From a virus, in the IMG/VR virus record IMGVR_UViG_3300007236_001845, positions 1 to 30,222 of that record: 30,222 bases of DNA; one strand, 5' to 3'. The translations under genes and the position numbers were made by a program. The notes under the pieces were generated by a model. The model had not been told where the DNA came from. It saw only the letters and a list, made by a program, of their open reading frames with translations, and ran no database searches. This document shows, one piece after another, positions 7,344 to 16,652 of this stretch. Positions within the stretch are counted from its first letter, which is position 1; every line of letters starts with the position of its first letter.

Positions 7344-10300
7344 ATGCCTAGAACAAATAATGAAAATCTTATTTCCGGCACACAAGCAGAACGAATATCT
7401 GTAACACTAGATGCTGAACAATTAGTCAAAGATACAACTACACAAGCATTGTTCGTAGGTGATGGCTCTACTGTTGGCGGAAGGGCTGTTGATGTCCGAC
7501 CCGTTTCAGATATTACAGGCAACTATACTTTGGTCAGGGCTGACGAAGGAAAGATTCTCAGATTCAATTCTGCATCTGCAATTACAATCACAATTCCAAC
7601 AAATGCGAATGTCGGATATCCTGTCAGTTTGACACGAATCCCATTCATAAATTTGGGTGCTGGTATTGTTACTTTGGTTGCAGATACCGGAGTAACTTTA
7701 AATTCTATCGAACCCAATATTAATTCTAAAGAAAGTGGAGAAATACACAAGACAGCAACTAACACTTGGTATCTATCAAAAGGTGGTGCAGGTGTAAGTC
7801 AATTAACAGAACTAACTGATGTCAATATTACTAATCTTCTCAATACTCAAACCTTACAATATAATACCACATCAGGTAAGTGGGAAAACGTATCTTCAAC
7901 TGATGCAAATACAACTTACGATTTAGCAGTTCCAGCATCAACAACAAATCTCAGATTGACAGGTTCAGATGGCTCAACAGATAATATAACTTTGACAGGT
8001 GCAGGTGCAACTTCGATTGCTAGAACATCAGAAACAGAAATGACAATCACATCCACGAACACAACTTATGGGGTGTTGATACCAACAGGTACTACAAGTC
8101 TGAGATTGTCAGGTTCAGATTCATCAACAGATGACATTTCAATTGTTGGTGGAACAAATACAACTGTTACAAGAACATCAGATTCGATTCTAACTTTAGC
8201 CTCGGATGATACTACTTATTCTCTAGGAACTTCATCTGCTGGAAGTAATGCAACAATTGATTTGATAGCAGGTGGTTCAGGTAGTGGAACAGACTCGGTA
8301 ACATTGGCTGCTGGAAGCAACATAACTATCTCAGAAACAGGAGATACAATCACCTTTGCTGGAACTGCTGGAACTGTTACAAGTGTATCGGGTTCAAGTC
8401 CTATTTCTGTATCATCAGGAACATCAACCCCAACCATATCAATTTCTCAAGCAGATGCAAGCACGAATGGATTCCTGAGCAGTTCAGATTGGTCAGTATT
8501 CCAAAGCCGTTTATCCAGCGTTGGAATAACAAGCGGTGGTGGTCTATCTGTATCAGGAAGTCCACTAACAAGTAATGGTTCAATTACACTAACAAACACA
8601 GGAGTAACATCTAATGTTGCAGGTACAGGAATATCAGTCTCAGGTGGAACAGGTGCAGTTACAATTACTAACACCGATTTGGGTTCTTCTCAAAACATAT
8701 TCAAGACCGTAGCAATTAGTGGTCAAGACAATATTGTAGCAGATAGTAATTCAGATACATTGACACTTGCAGAAGGTAGCAATATTACATTGACTACTAA
8801 TGCTGGAACTGATACAATTACAATCGCTGGAACTGATACAACTTATTCTGCTGGAACAGGATTAAATTTAGCCGGAACTACTTTCTCAAATACAGATTTG
8901 GGTTCGGCTCAGAACATATTCAAAACAATAGCAGTAAGTGGTCAGTCGGATATAGTCGCAGATAGCAATACAGACACGCTTACATTCGCTGCTGGGAGTA
9001 ATGTGTCTATTACTACTACTGCGGGTACAGACACGCTTACAATCGCTTCTACGGACACAAACTATTCTGCTGGTTCAGGACTAGATTTGAATGGAACTAC
9101 TTTCAGCGTTGATGTCTCAGATTTCATGGCTAATGGAGTCAACAATAGAATCCTAACTGCATCGGGTGCAGATTCCATAAATGCTGAGTCAGGTTTGACT
9201 TTCGATGGCAGCACTTTGAATGTTGGTGGAAGTGTAATAATTTCTTCTGACCTTACTGTGAATGGAACTACTACAACAATCAACACTCAGACTCTAAGTG
9301 TTGATGACCCAATGGTTGTTGTTGGAGATAACAATTCAGCGAATAGTGTTGACTTAGGAATCATAGGAAAATATGTTGACACCAACACATATTATTCAGG
9401 ACTTCTACGAGATGCAAGTGCTGGCAAATTTAGATTATTCACAACAACTCAAGATTTGAGTTCGGCAACAACTGTTGACCCAACAAACGGTGGATATGCA
9501 AATGCAGATTTGATTGCTGGTGCAATACAACAATCGGGTGCAACAAATGGAATAGTATATGCAGATTCAAATGGCAACTTACTTGGTGGTAGAACAATAT
9601 CAGAAGGAGTCGGTATTGACATCACAAATGGTAGTGCAGTTTCAGGTAATCCAACTATCTCTCTTGACTTATCTGAATTGACAACTTCAACATCAAATGC
9701 TGACGGTGATTTCTTTGTTGTCGTAGATACAGGAAATGCTCAGAAGAAATTAACGAAGGCTAACATCAATATTTCAGGATTCAATAATGATTCAGGATTC
9801 ACAACAAATACAGGTACAGTTACATCAGTTGGGCTTGCAGGTGATAGTGGCTCAACAGCAATCACAACATCAGGTACATTCACGATTGCAGGTGGAACAA
9901 ATGTAACAACAAGTTTGTCAGGTTCAACTCTTACAATTGCTGCAACAGATACTAACACAACTTATTCTGCTGGTGATGGTCTTGACCTTTCAGGAACGAC
10001 ATTCAGCACCGACCTAAAATCTAATGGTGGTTTGGTAATTGAGTCAACAGAATTAGCAGTTGATTTAGGTGCATCTTCAATTACAGGAACACTAGCAATT
10101 TCAGATGGTGGAACAGGTGCAACATCTGCTGGTAATGCAAGAACAAATTTAGGTCTAGGTTCACTAGCAACTTTGTCATCTGTTGCATTCTCAAATATAG
10201 CACCAGCAGCAGTTCAATTGAGTAGCGAATCTTTCACAGATGTTGATACCACATTGATGACTTCTGCTGCTATCCAAGATAAGATATTATCATACGGATA

Positions 10301-13300
10301 TACAACCAATACAGGAACAACCACAGCAGACAATACTCAGACATTTACTAACAAGTCAGGGAACATTTCTCAATGGACTAATGACTCAGGTTATACAACA
10401 AATGTTGGAGATATCACAGGAATTACAGCAGGGGTTGGTTTGTCAGGCGGTGGAACAAGCGGTTCTGTATCGTTAGCACTTGACCTTCACGAACTCTCAG
10501 CATTGGGTGCAGAGGCCTCGACATCAGATTATGTTTCGATTGTTGATTCAACAGATAATTCGACAAAGAAAGTATTAATTTCAAATCTGCCATTTGGTTC
10601 AGGTACAGGAGACATAACAGCAGTAGTTGCAGGTGCAGGTTTGTCAGGTGGTGCAACAAGTGGAAGTGCAACTCTCAGTATTCCGAATCAAGGTAGTGTA
10701 TCTGCTGGGTCATATACGAACTCAAACATCACAGTTGACGCAAGAGGAATCATCACAGATATTAGCAATGGTTCAAGTGGTTTAGCGGGTTCTATATCTA
10801 GCACACAAGTTGCATTTGGAACAGGAACAGATACATTAGGCGGAGATGCTAACTTTACATTTGATTCAACAGATGATGTATTAAGTGTTGAAAAGATAAA
10901 GACTCAAGTTATCATACAAGTTGAAAATGATACTGCATCTTCAATTAGTACGGGTAGTGTTGTTTATGTTAGTGGAGACGGAACTCATCCTTCTGTAACT
11001 AAAGCAAGAGCCGATTCATCTTCAACAATGCCTTCTCTTGGAATAGTTACAAACAATATTGGTGCATCATCTAGTGGTTATGTAGCAACTACCGGAGATT
11101 TAACAATTAGTAGCACATTGATAGACGAAACTCTTTCCGACCCATCTGATGTTGGTTCGATTTTGTATGTTAGTCCAACTACTGCCGGAAATATGACTAT
11201 CACAAAACCAACAACTTCAACTCATTTAATTCAAAATGTTGGAAGAATTGTTGGTATCAACGGTTCAAATGTTAAAATTGCCATAGCAAATATAGGAAGG
11301 ACAAATGATGTTCCTAATACTATCAGTATTACAGGTAGCATAACAGGTTCGTCAATTATCAAATCCGGTGGAACATCATCTCAATTTTTGAAAGCCGATG
11401 GTAGTGTTGATTCTTCTGCTTACTCGACAACAGTAGGAACTGTAACATCTGTTTCAGTAGGAACAGGATTAGATGTTTCAAATTCAACCACTACACCTTC
11501 AATCACTCTCGACCTATCTGAGTTTACAGACATGACTGATACTATGATTGGAACTGATGAGTTCATAGTATTAGATGCAGGTTTGGAAAGGAGAAAAGCA
11601 GCAAATGAAATAGGGTTAAGCATCTTCAATAATGATAGTGGTTTTACTAGCAATGTCGGAGATATAACGGGAGTAACTGCTGGAACGGGTTTGTCAGGTG
11701 GGGGAACTTCGGGTGCAGTTACATTGAACATTGACTCAACAGTTGCTACACTTACAGGAACACAAACTTTGACCAACAAATCAGGGAACATTTCTCAATG
11801 GACTAATGATAGTGGCTACACTACTAATGTTGGAGACATCACAGGTGTTACTGCTGGAACTTTACTAGATGGTGGTGGAACATCGGGAACGGTAACGCTG
11901 AGTGTTGATTTGTCAGAATTAACAACATCAACATCAGATGCAGATGGAGATTTCTTTGCAGTAATTGACTCGGCAAACGCTCAGAAGAAATTGACAAAGA
12001 GCAACATCAATATTTCAGGTTTCAACAACGATGCTGGATTCACCAATAATGTTGGAGACATTACAGGTGTAACTGCCGGACAATCTTTGACAGGTGGTGG
12101 TTCAAGTGGTTCTGTAACTTTAGGTGTATCAGACAATAGCATTAGTGCTTTACAATTGAATGTCTCAGGTAACGGTAGTTCCGGTCAGGCACTAACATCC
12201 GATGGTGATGGGTCTTTCTCTTGGACTACTATGGAAGTTGGAGATATCACAAATGTAGTCGCTGGAACAGGATTAACAGGTGGTGGTTCTAGTGGTTCTG
12301 TAACTCTCAATGTGAGTGGATTGACTGTTTCTGAATTCGCCGCAAGTAGTATTCAATTAAGTTCCGAATCGTTTACAGACAACGACACATCTATTATGAC
12401 ATCGGCAGCGATTCAAGATAAGATTTTATCTTACGGTTACACTACAAATACAGGAACTACTACTGCTAGTAATACTCAGACGTTTACCAATAAGTCAGGG
12501 AACATTTCTCAATGGACTAATGATTCAGGATATACAACTACAAGCGGTACTGTAACATCCGTTTCAGTAGGAACAGGACTTGACATTTCTAATCCAACTA
12601 CCACACCTTCTATTACTCTCGACTTATCTGAAATTACTACTTCAACAAGTAATGCAGATGGAGATTTCTTTGTAGTTGTAGATTCAGCAAATGCTCAAAA
12701 GAAATTGACCAAAGGTAATATTGCTATTTCAGGATTTAATAATGATTCAGGATTTACTACTAACACAGGAACAGTAACATCAGTTTCAGGTGGAACGGGA
12801 TTAACCGGAACAGTAACTACTTCGGGTTCAATAAGTTTAGCAAATACTGCTGTTACTGCGGGTTCTTATACTAACGCAGATATCACAGTTGATGCTCAAG
12901 GAAGGATAACTGCTGCTTCTAGTGGTAGTGGTGGTTCAGTTGGTGGTAGTGATACTCAATTATTGTATAATGATGGTGGAACAGAAAACGGAATAGCATC
13001 TGTAACTTGGACTGATACAGCAGGTTCAGAACAACTTAAGATTACAGATACAAGCGATACTGCATTAGTTCTCATAGAACAATTAGGAACAGGTAATGCG
13101 TTTGAGATTCACGATTCGGCAAGTGATACTTCAATCTTCAAAGTTAGAAGTAGTGGTGCAATTGGAATTGGATTGCCTAGTGGAACAGGTTTTGGATATG
13201 GAAAGGTGTATGTTCAGGGCATAGTAAGAGCAGATGAGTTTGGTGCGGCGGGTGGTTCATCCGGCGACCCAAGCCATACTTTTGAAGGCGACCAAGATAC

Positions 13301-15338
13301 GGGTATGTATAGTGGTGGAACAGATATACTAGGTTTCTCAACAGGTGGACAGTCAAGAATGACTATTGCGGCTGATGGAACAGTAGATGTTGTTGGAACA
13401 TTAGATACGAACAACTTGACGATTGCAGGGGGTCAAGGTTCTGACGGTCAAGTTCTAACTTCAACAGGAAGCGGTGTTGCTTGGGAAAATGCGGGCGGTG
13501 GTGGTGCTTCTTCTATTGGTGAGTTATCGGATGTGTTAATGGATGCCACTGATTTTACTGATGGATTTTTACTTCAACCAAATAGTGATGGTTTAGCCCC
13601 AACAACAGGAATATTATCTTCTGCTATTGAAAATATAGGTCTAGGAAAGAATGCCTTAAGTTCATTAACTTCAGGAGACTATAATATAGCAATAGGTTCA
13701 GATGCTCTTAGTTCACAAACAACTGCTTCACGTTCAGTAGCAATAGGTCTAGGGGCATTAAATGATGCAAATGCATCTAACGCAGTCGCAATAGGTCAGT
13801 ATGCTTTACGATATGCAACTCAAAATAGTAATGTTGCTGTTGGTTATGCGGCAGGTCAGGGTGTTTCTTCGGGAGATGCAAACTCAACAACCTTTGAAAG
13901 AGCAACATTTCTTGGATATCAGGCTGGACAAAAAGGGGCTAAAACAGGTCAAACATGGGTTACTGCATTAGGATATAATGCAGGTTCGGGTGATGTAATA
14001 GGTGCTTATTCAACTTATGTTGGTGGAAGAGCAGGTTATCTATCAGGTGAAGGGCAACGTAATACAGCAATTGGTTTTTATGCGATGCATGGTAATTCTG
14101 CTACTACAACCGGATTTCAAAACAATACAGCAATAGGTGCTAGTTCTATGTATTGCACTTCTGCTAGTACCGCATCAAATAACGTAGCAGTAGGCTCATT
14201 AACGGGATATGCACTTACAACAGGGGATGGTAACACACTAATCGGTTATTCAGCAGGTTGGAGAATGACCACAGGAACTCAGAATGTAGCAGTTGGTTTT
14301 GATGCTTTAGGAGATGTAACAACCGGAGTAAGAAATATAGGGATTGGCTATAATGCTGCTAATAATTTTGATACCGAATCAGATAACATAGCAATTGGTT
14401 ATGATGCTTTAGGTAGTAATTCTCTCGCAGGTGCAGAACAAAATGTTGTTATTGGAAACTATGCTGGAGATGCTATTACAAGTGCTGATGGTTCAACACT
14501 TGTAGGGCATAAGGCGGGAACTGCTTTAACAACAGGTTGGGGTACAACTCTTATTGGTTTTGAAGCAGGGGCAGAATCAACAGGTAGCAGAAACACATTC
14601 ATGGGATATAGAGCAGGTCATTACTATACAAGTGGTAATGATAATATCGCTTTAGGTTATCAAGCCCTTCACGGTTCTTTTGGTAATTCAGCGGGAAGCA
14701 ATAACATTTCAATAGGAAAATCATCATCTTTCAATATAACCACAGGAAGTAGTAATATCGCTATTGGAGACAATGCAGGGGATAACATCACAACAGGTTC
14801 AAACAATGTAGTTATTGGTGAAGCAGATGTTCCAAGTGCAACAGGTAATAGTCAATTATCAATAAGTTCCGGTGATGGTGGCGTTACTTGGATTCAAGGT
14901 AATGCAGATGGAATTGTATTGGGTGCATTAACACCACTATTCTTTGAAAGGGCAGCATTAGATACAACTGCTGTTGACTTTAGAGTTCCAACAGTTCAAA
15001 GTTCTACTGCTAATCCTAATGGTTATCCAATGCCGTTTGCAGGTAAAGTTGTAGCGGCATCTTTCCTCTTTGCGGGTTCGGCTATAAGCACTAGTGGAAA
15101 TACTAATACAATACGAATAAGAAAGAATGGCGGCACTAGTGGTAGCGATATTAAAGATTTTACATTTACAGAAGCCGATTTGAATAATACTAATGGTTTC
15201 CAATATACTCTTGTAAAATCGGGTAGTGATGTATTATTTACATTTGCCGCAGGTGATGTTTTACAAGTAAGAAGAGAAAGCGGTTCAACAGACCTTAACA
15301 ACTCACAGGCATTATTATGGGTGAGTTATAACTTCTGA
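7344..15338 (+). CDS. Giant repeat-built tail fibre / adhesin
   Basis: 2664 residues, Thr/Ser/Gly/Asn-rich with very few Cys. After a virion-proximal N-terminal part (about 1-180), repeated units follow: six versions of VGDITGVTAGTGLSGGGTSG across roughly 1020-1660, three of FTNKSGNISQWTNDSGY, several of ADGDFFVVVDSANAQKKLTK and two of DLGSxQNIFKTxAxSGQ. A DPSHTFEGDQDTGMY segment near 1970, common in marine phage fibres, precedes about 400 residues (about 2090-2500) of AIGxxAL-type repeats resembling the head of YadA trimeric adhesins. The last 130 residues are probably a beta-sandwich tip. Such proteins trimerise and bind the host surface. ATG 7344 follows GGTGGTGG. A fibre chaperone candidate follows directly. 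Confidence 0.92.
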   Translation: MPRTNNENLISGTQAERISVTLDAEQLVKDTTTQALFVGDGSTVGGRAVDVRPVSDITGNYTLVRADEGKILRFNSASAITITIPTNANVGYPVSLTRIPFINLGAGIVTLVADTGVTLNSIEPNINSKESGEIHKTATNTWYLSKGGAGVSQLTELTDVNITNLLNTQTLQYNTTSGKWENVSSTDANTTYDLAVPASTTNLRLTGSDGSTDNITLTGAGATSIARTSETEMTITSTNTTYGVLIPTGTTSLRLSGSDSSTDDISIVGGTNTTVTRTSDSILTLASDDTTYSLGTSSAGSNATIDLIAGGSGSGTDSVTLAAGSNITISETGDTITFAGTAGTVTSVSGSSPISVSSGTSTPTISISQADASTNGFLSSSDWSVFQSRLSSVGITSGGGLSVSGSPLTSNGSITLTNTGVTSNVAGTGISVSGGTGAVTITNTDLGSSQNIFKTVAISGQDNIVADSNSDTLTLAEGSNITLTTNAGTDTITIAGTDTTYSAGTGLNLAGTTFSNTDLGSAQNIFKTIAVSGQSDIVADSNTDTLTFAAGSNVSITTTAGTDTLTIASTDTNYSAGSGLDLNGTTFSVDVSDFMANGVNNRILTASGADSINAESGLTFDGSTLNVGGSVIISSDLTVNGTTTTINTQTLSVDDPMVVVGDNNSANSVDLGIIGKYVDTNTYYSGLLRDASAGKFRLFTTTQDLSSATTVDPTNGGYANADLIAGAIQQSGATNGIVYADSNGNLLGGRTISEGVGIDITNGSAVSGNPTISLDLSELTTSTSNADGDFFVVVDTGNAQKKLTKANINISGFNNDSGFTTNTGTVTSVGLAGDSGSTAITTSGTFTIAGGTNVTTSLSGSTLTIAATDTNTTYSAGDGLDLSGTTFSTDLKSNGGLVIESTELAVDLGASSITGTLAISDGGTGATSAGNARTNLGLGSLATLSSVAFSNIAPAAVQLSSESFTDVDTTLMTSAAIQDKILSYGYTTNTGTTTADNTQTFTNKSGNISQWTNDSGYTTNVGDITGITAGVGLSGGGTSGSVSLALDLHELSALGAEASTSDYVSIVDSTDNSTKKVLISNLPFGSGTGDITAVVAGAGLSGGATSGSATLSIPNQGSVSAGSYTNSNITVDARGIITDISNGSSGLAGSISSTQVAFGTGTDTLGGDANFTFDSTDDVLSVEKIKTQVIIQVENDTASSISTGSVVYVSGDGTHPSVTKARADSSSTMPSLGIVTNNIGASSSGYVATTGDLTISSTLIDETLSDPSDVGSILYVSPTTAGNMTITKPTTSTHLIQNVGRIVGINGSNVKIAIANIGRTNDVPNTISITGSITGSSIIKSGGTSSQFLKADGSVDSSAYSTTVGTVTSVSVGTGLDVSNSTTTPSITLDLSEFTDMTDTMIGTDEFIVLDAGLERRKAANEIGLSIFNNDSGFTSNVGDITGVTAGTGLSGGGTSGAVTLNIDSTVATLTGTQTLTNKSGNISQWTNDSGYTTNVGDITGVTAGTLLDGGGTSGTVTLSVDLSELTTSTSDADGDFFAVIDSANAQKKLTKSNINISGFNNDAGFTNNVGDITGVTAGQSLTGGGSSGSVTLGVSDNSISALQLNVSGNGSSGQALTSDGDGSFSWTTMEVGDITNVVAGTGLTGGGSSGSVTLNVSGLTVSEFAASSIQLSSESFTDNDTSIMTSAAIQDKILSYGYTTNTGTTTASNTQTFTNKSGNISQWTNDSGYTTTSGTVTSVSVGTGLDISNPTTTPSITLDLSEITTSTSNADGDFFVVVDSANAQKKLTKGNIAISGFNNDSGFTTNTGTVTSVSGGTGLTGTVTTSGSISLANTAVTAGSYTNADITVDAQGRITAASSGSGGSVGGSDTQLLYNDGGTENGIASVTWTDTAGSEQLKITDTSDTALVLIEQLGTGNAFEIHDSASDTSIFKVRSSGAIGIGLPSGTGFGYGKVYVQGIVRADEFGAAGGSSGDPSHTFEGDQDTGMYSGGTDILGFSTGGQSRMTIAADGTVDVVGTLDTNNLTIAGGQGSDGQVLTSTGSGVAWENAGGGGASSIGELSDVLMDATDFTDGFLLQPNSDGLAPTTGILSSAIENIGLGKNALSSLTSGDYNIAIGSDALSSQTTASRSVAIGLGALNDANASNAVAIGQYALRYATQNSNVAVGYAAGQGVSSGDANSTTFERATFLGYQAGQKGAKTGQTWVTALGYNAGSGDVIGAYSTYVGGRAGYLSGEGQRNTAIGFYAMHGNSATTTGFQNNTAIGASSMYCTSASTASNNVAVGSLTGYALTTGDGNTLIGYSAGWRMTTGTQNVAVGFDALGDVTTGVRNIGIGYNAANNFDTESDNIAIGYDALGSNSLAGAEQNVVIGNYAGDAITSADGSTLVGHKAGTALTTGWGTTLIGFEAGAESTGSRNTFMGYRAGHYYTSGNDNIALGYQALHGSFGNSAGSNNISIGKSSSFNITTGSSNIAIGDNAGDNITTGSNNVVIGEADVPSATGNSQLSISSGDGGVTWIQGNADGIVLGALTPLFFERAALDTTAVDFRVPTVQSSTANPNGYPMPFAGKVVAASFLFAGSAISTSGNTNTIRIRKNGGTSGSDIKDFTFTEADLNNTNGFQYTLVKSGSDVLFTFAAGDVLQVRRESGSTDLNNSQALLWVSYNF
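10356..10384 (+). repeat. 29-bp repeat in fibre gene, copy 1
   Basis: Starts TCAGGGAACATTTCTC and encodes SGNISQWTND. Identical over 29 bp with the copies at 11781 and 12495. Confidence 0.8.
11781..11809 (+). repeat. 29-bp repeat in fibre gene, copy 2
   Basis: Identical over 29 bp with the copies at 10356 and 12495, while flanking codons differ at third positions. Confidence 0.8.
12495..12523 (+). repeat. 29-bp repeat in fibre gene, copy 3
   Basis: Identical over 29 bp with the copies at 10356 and 11781; spacings of 1425 and 714 bp would keep frame after recombination. Confidence 0.8.
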
Positions 15339-15347
15339 GGTGATTAA

Positions 15348-15557
15348 ATGGAATGGGATGAATTAAGAGGAATAAGACAAGGACTACTAAAGGAAATGGA
15401 TATTTACCAATTGGCAATTCCATATAGTAATCTAACAGAAACACAAAAAACAGAATTAGAACAATACAGACAAGATTTATTAACACTACCACAGGACTAC
15501 ACAACACCGGAATTAGCATATGCTAACATACCGACCAAACCAACATGGATGGATTAA
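15348..15557 (+). CDS. Probable tail-fibre assembly chaperone
   Basis: 69 residues. The pattern WDELRGIRQGLLKEMD ... LTETQKTELEQYRQDLLTLPQDY ... PTKPTWM matches the layout of small phage tail assembly chaperones (R-x-x-LLxxxD, then YRQxLRxLP, then P-x-x-P-x-W), which are usually encoded just after a fibre gene and help it fold or trimerise. It lies 9 bases after the fibre stop. GAGGTGATT at 15337-15345, a near-perfect Shine-Dalgarno, sits just before the ATG and overlaps the fibre stop. Assignment rests on pattern and position. Confidence 0.7.
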   Translation: MEWDELRGIRQGLLKEMDIYQLAIPYSNLTETQKTELEQYRQDLLTLPQDYTTPELAYANIPTKPTWMD

Positions 15558-15558
15558 C

Positions 15559-15864
15559 ATGGCACTAAAAATTGAATACGAAACGAACTATGGAATAACT
15601 TGCGACTACGCTCATTGTGTAATAGTTGATACTAGATGTAATAAAGAAGTAGATGAAGAAGGAAATAAAACATTCCCTGTTCAATATAGTGGTAAAATAT
15701 ACGCATCGGATAATGCTTATGCTAATGGTGCATCTCCTATTGGCGGTTTTAATGGTAAATTTTTGATGAACGAATCTGCTGCTGAAACTCAATACAACAT
15801 AATCAAACAATGCTACATTGACTTAAAGACAAAAGATGGTTTTACAGAAGGCGAAGATTGTTAA
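15559..15864 (+). CDS. Fibre-module accessory protein, unknown
   Basis: 101 residues from ATG 15559, one base after the preceding stop; an upstream in-frame start would overlap the chaperone gene. The segment GKIYASDNAYANGASPIGGF is the most distinctive part, and the protein has four Cys. No catalytic motif seen. Position directly after the fibre and chaperone genes suggests a structural or assembly role in the tail tip. Confidence 0.65.
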   Translation: MALKIEYETNYGITCDYAHCVIVDTRCNKEVDEEGNKTFPVQYSGKIYASDNAYANGASPIGGFNGKFLMNESAAETQYNIIKQCYIDLKTKDGFTEGEDC

Positions 15865-15886
15865 TCCAAACCTACAAATTGGTTTC

Positions 15887-15903
15887 TTGAATTGACAATT
15901 CAA
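15887..15903. repeat. Perfect 17-bp palindrome TTGAATTGACAATTCAA
   Basis: Perfect about the central A, 22 bases after the fibre-module stop and followed by an A/T-only tract. The RNA loop would be too tight for a simple hairpin, so a protein-binding site is as likely as a terminator. Confidence 0.55.
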
Positions 15904-15928
15904 TTTAATTTTAATTAAATAATTATCA

Positions 15929-15942
15929 TGTTGAACTCAACA
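15929..15942. repeat. Palindrome TGTTGANNTCAACA, copy 5 (spacer AC)
   Basis: Perfect copy, 11 bases upstream of the TATA-like box at 15954, an operator-like position. Confidence 0.8.
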
Positions 15943-15953
15943 ATTACGATTTG

Positions 15954-15962
15954 TTGATATAC
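15954..15962 (+). promoter_or_regulatory. TATA-like box TTGATATAC
   Basis: Starts 31 bases before the ATG at 15985, the same spacing as the other boxes; the G-rich tail (GGTGGGA) is absent here. Confidence 0.45.
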
Positions 15963-15984
15963 CGCAACACATGGGATATTATTC

Positions 15985-16230
15985 ATGTCAGATGAGACAG
16001 TATCAGAAACAGAAATGATGAGCGATTTACAATTGACTCAAATGGTTGCCAGCGATAGATTAGTTTACCTAAGAATCCTTGAGGGTTTCAAGAATGACCT
16101 TACATCTTTGTTAGCCAAAGTCAATCAAGATATTGCAGAAATAAACAATCAAGTTGCTGCTAGAAATCAAGCACTTGTTGATGGTGGAAAAGCAGTATTT
16201 GTTAATCAACAATCGGAAGAAGAAGAATGA
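15985..16230 (+). CDS. Small coiled-coil protein
   Basis: 81 residues with an acidic N-terminus, a long helix with heptad pattern (LRILEGFKNDLTSLLAKVNQ and on to about residue 55) and an acidic tail QQSEEEE. It probably forms a coiled-coil oligomer and may be a virion component or chaperone given the preceding fibre module. It has its own palindrome and TATA-like box upstream. No family recognised. Confidence 0.65.
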   Translation: MSDETVSETEMMSDLQLTQMVASDRLVYLRILEGFKNDLTSLLAKVNQDIAEINNQVAARNQALVDGGKAVFVNQQSEEEE

Positions 16231-16325
16231 TGGTTAATCCCGTTGATGCAATTGATTGGACTTGGGATTCTAGTATGGATGAAGAATGGTTCAACTCTAG
16301 TGTAACTATACTTCTATCCCCATGA
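16227..16325 (+). CDS. Possible 32-residue acidic peptide
   Basis: Starts at an ATG overlapping the previous stop (ATGATG at 16227-16232). The product is Trp- and Asp-rich (DAIDWTWDSSMDEEWF). Its last 20 bases run into the 3' end of the convergent gene at 16306-16566. Coupling favours it, but length limits confidence. Confidence 0.35.
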   Translation: MMVNPVDAIDWTWDSSMDEEWFNSSVTILLSP

Positions 16326-16566
16326 ACTTTTCAAATGCAGGGCGGCTTTGCATTCTGTATTGTGTATGAGATTTTGAACCAATTTTTCTGATTTCGATTC
16401 CCGATGTCATTCTACACAAAGTTGCTAATTGATTAGCATTGTGGAAATTCCATCCTTGTTGAATAAAGTATGATTTAATTTCATCAATAGATTTCCATCT
16501 TCCATCTGCCAAAACAGTAGCAATTCTCATCCTGATGAGATGGTTTCGCCTTGCCATATCAGACAT
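16306..16566 (-). CDS. Winged-helix protein, minus strand
   Basis: 86 residues. Helix MARRNHLIRMRIATVLAD, then WKSIDEIKSYFIQQG, then ANQLATLCRMTSG as recognition helix, then IEIRKIG and a T-x-Y-R-M wing strand, a layout common in small archaeal winged-helix regulators. It is one of only two genes on the minus strand, convergent with the short frame at 16227 and divergent from the methyltransferase-like gene at 16653, so the 86-base gap to that gene could hold shared control sites. Confidence 0.65.
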   Translation of the reverse strand: MSDMARRNHLIRMRIATVLADGRWKSIDEIKSYFIQQGWNFHNANQLATLCRMTSGIEIRKIGSKSHTQYRMQSRPAFEKFMGIEV

Positions 16567-16652
16567 TACATTGAGTCAAGTGGTTATTGTGTATTTCCTT
16601 TTCTTGATAAGTGTGAACAATACTAAGATAAGCCGTCAATGAGTGTCTTAAT

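Noticed and set aside
10546-10558. TGTTGATTCAACA as another copy of the palindrome
   Set aside because: Spacer is one base instead of two and it lies in repetitive fibre coding sequence, so probably chance.
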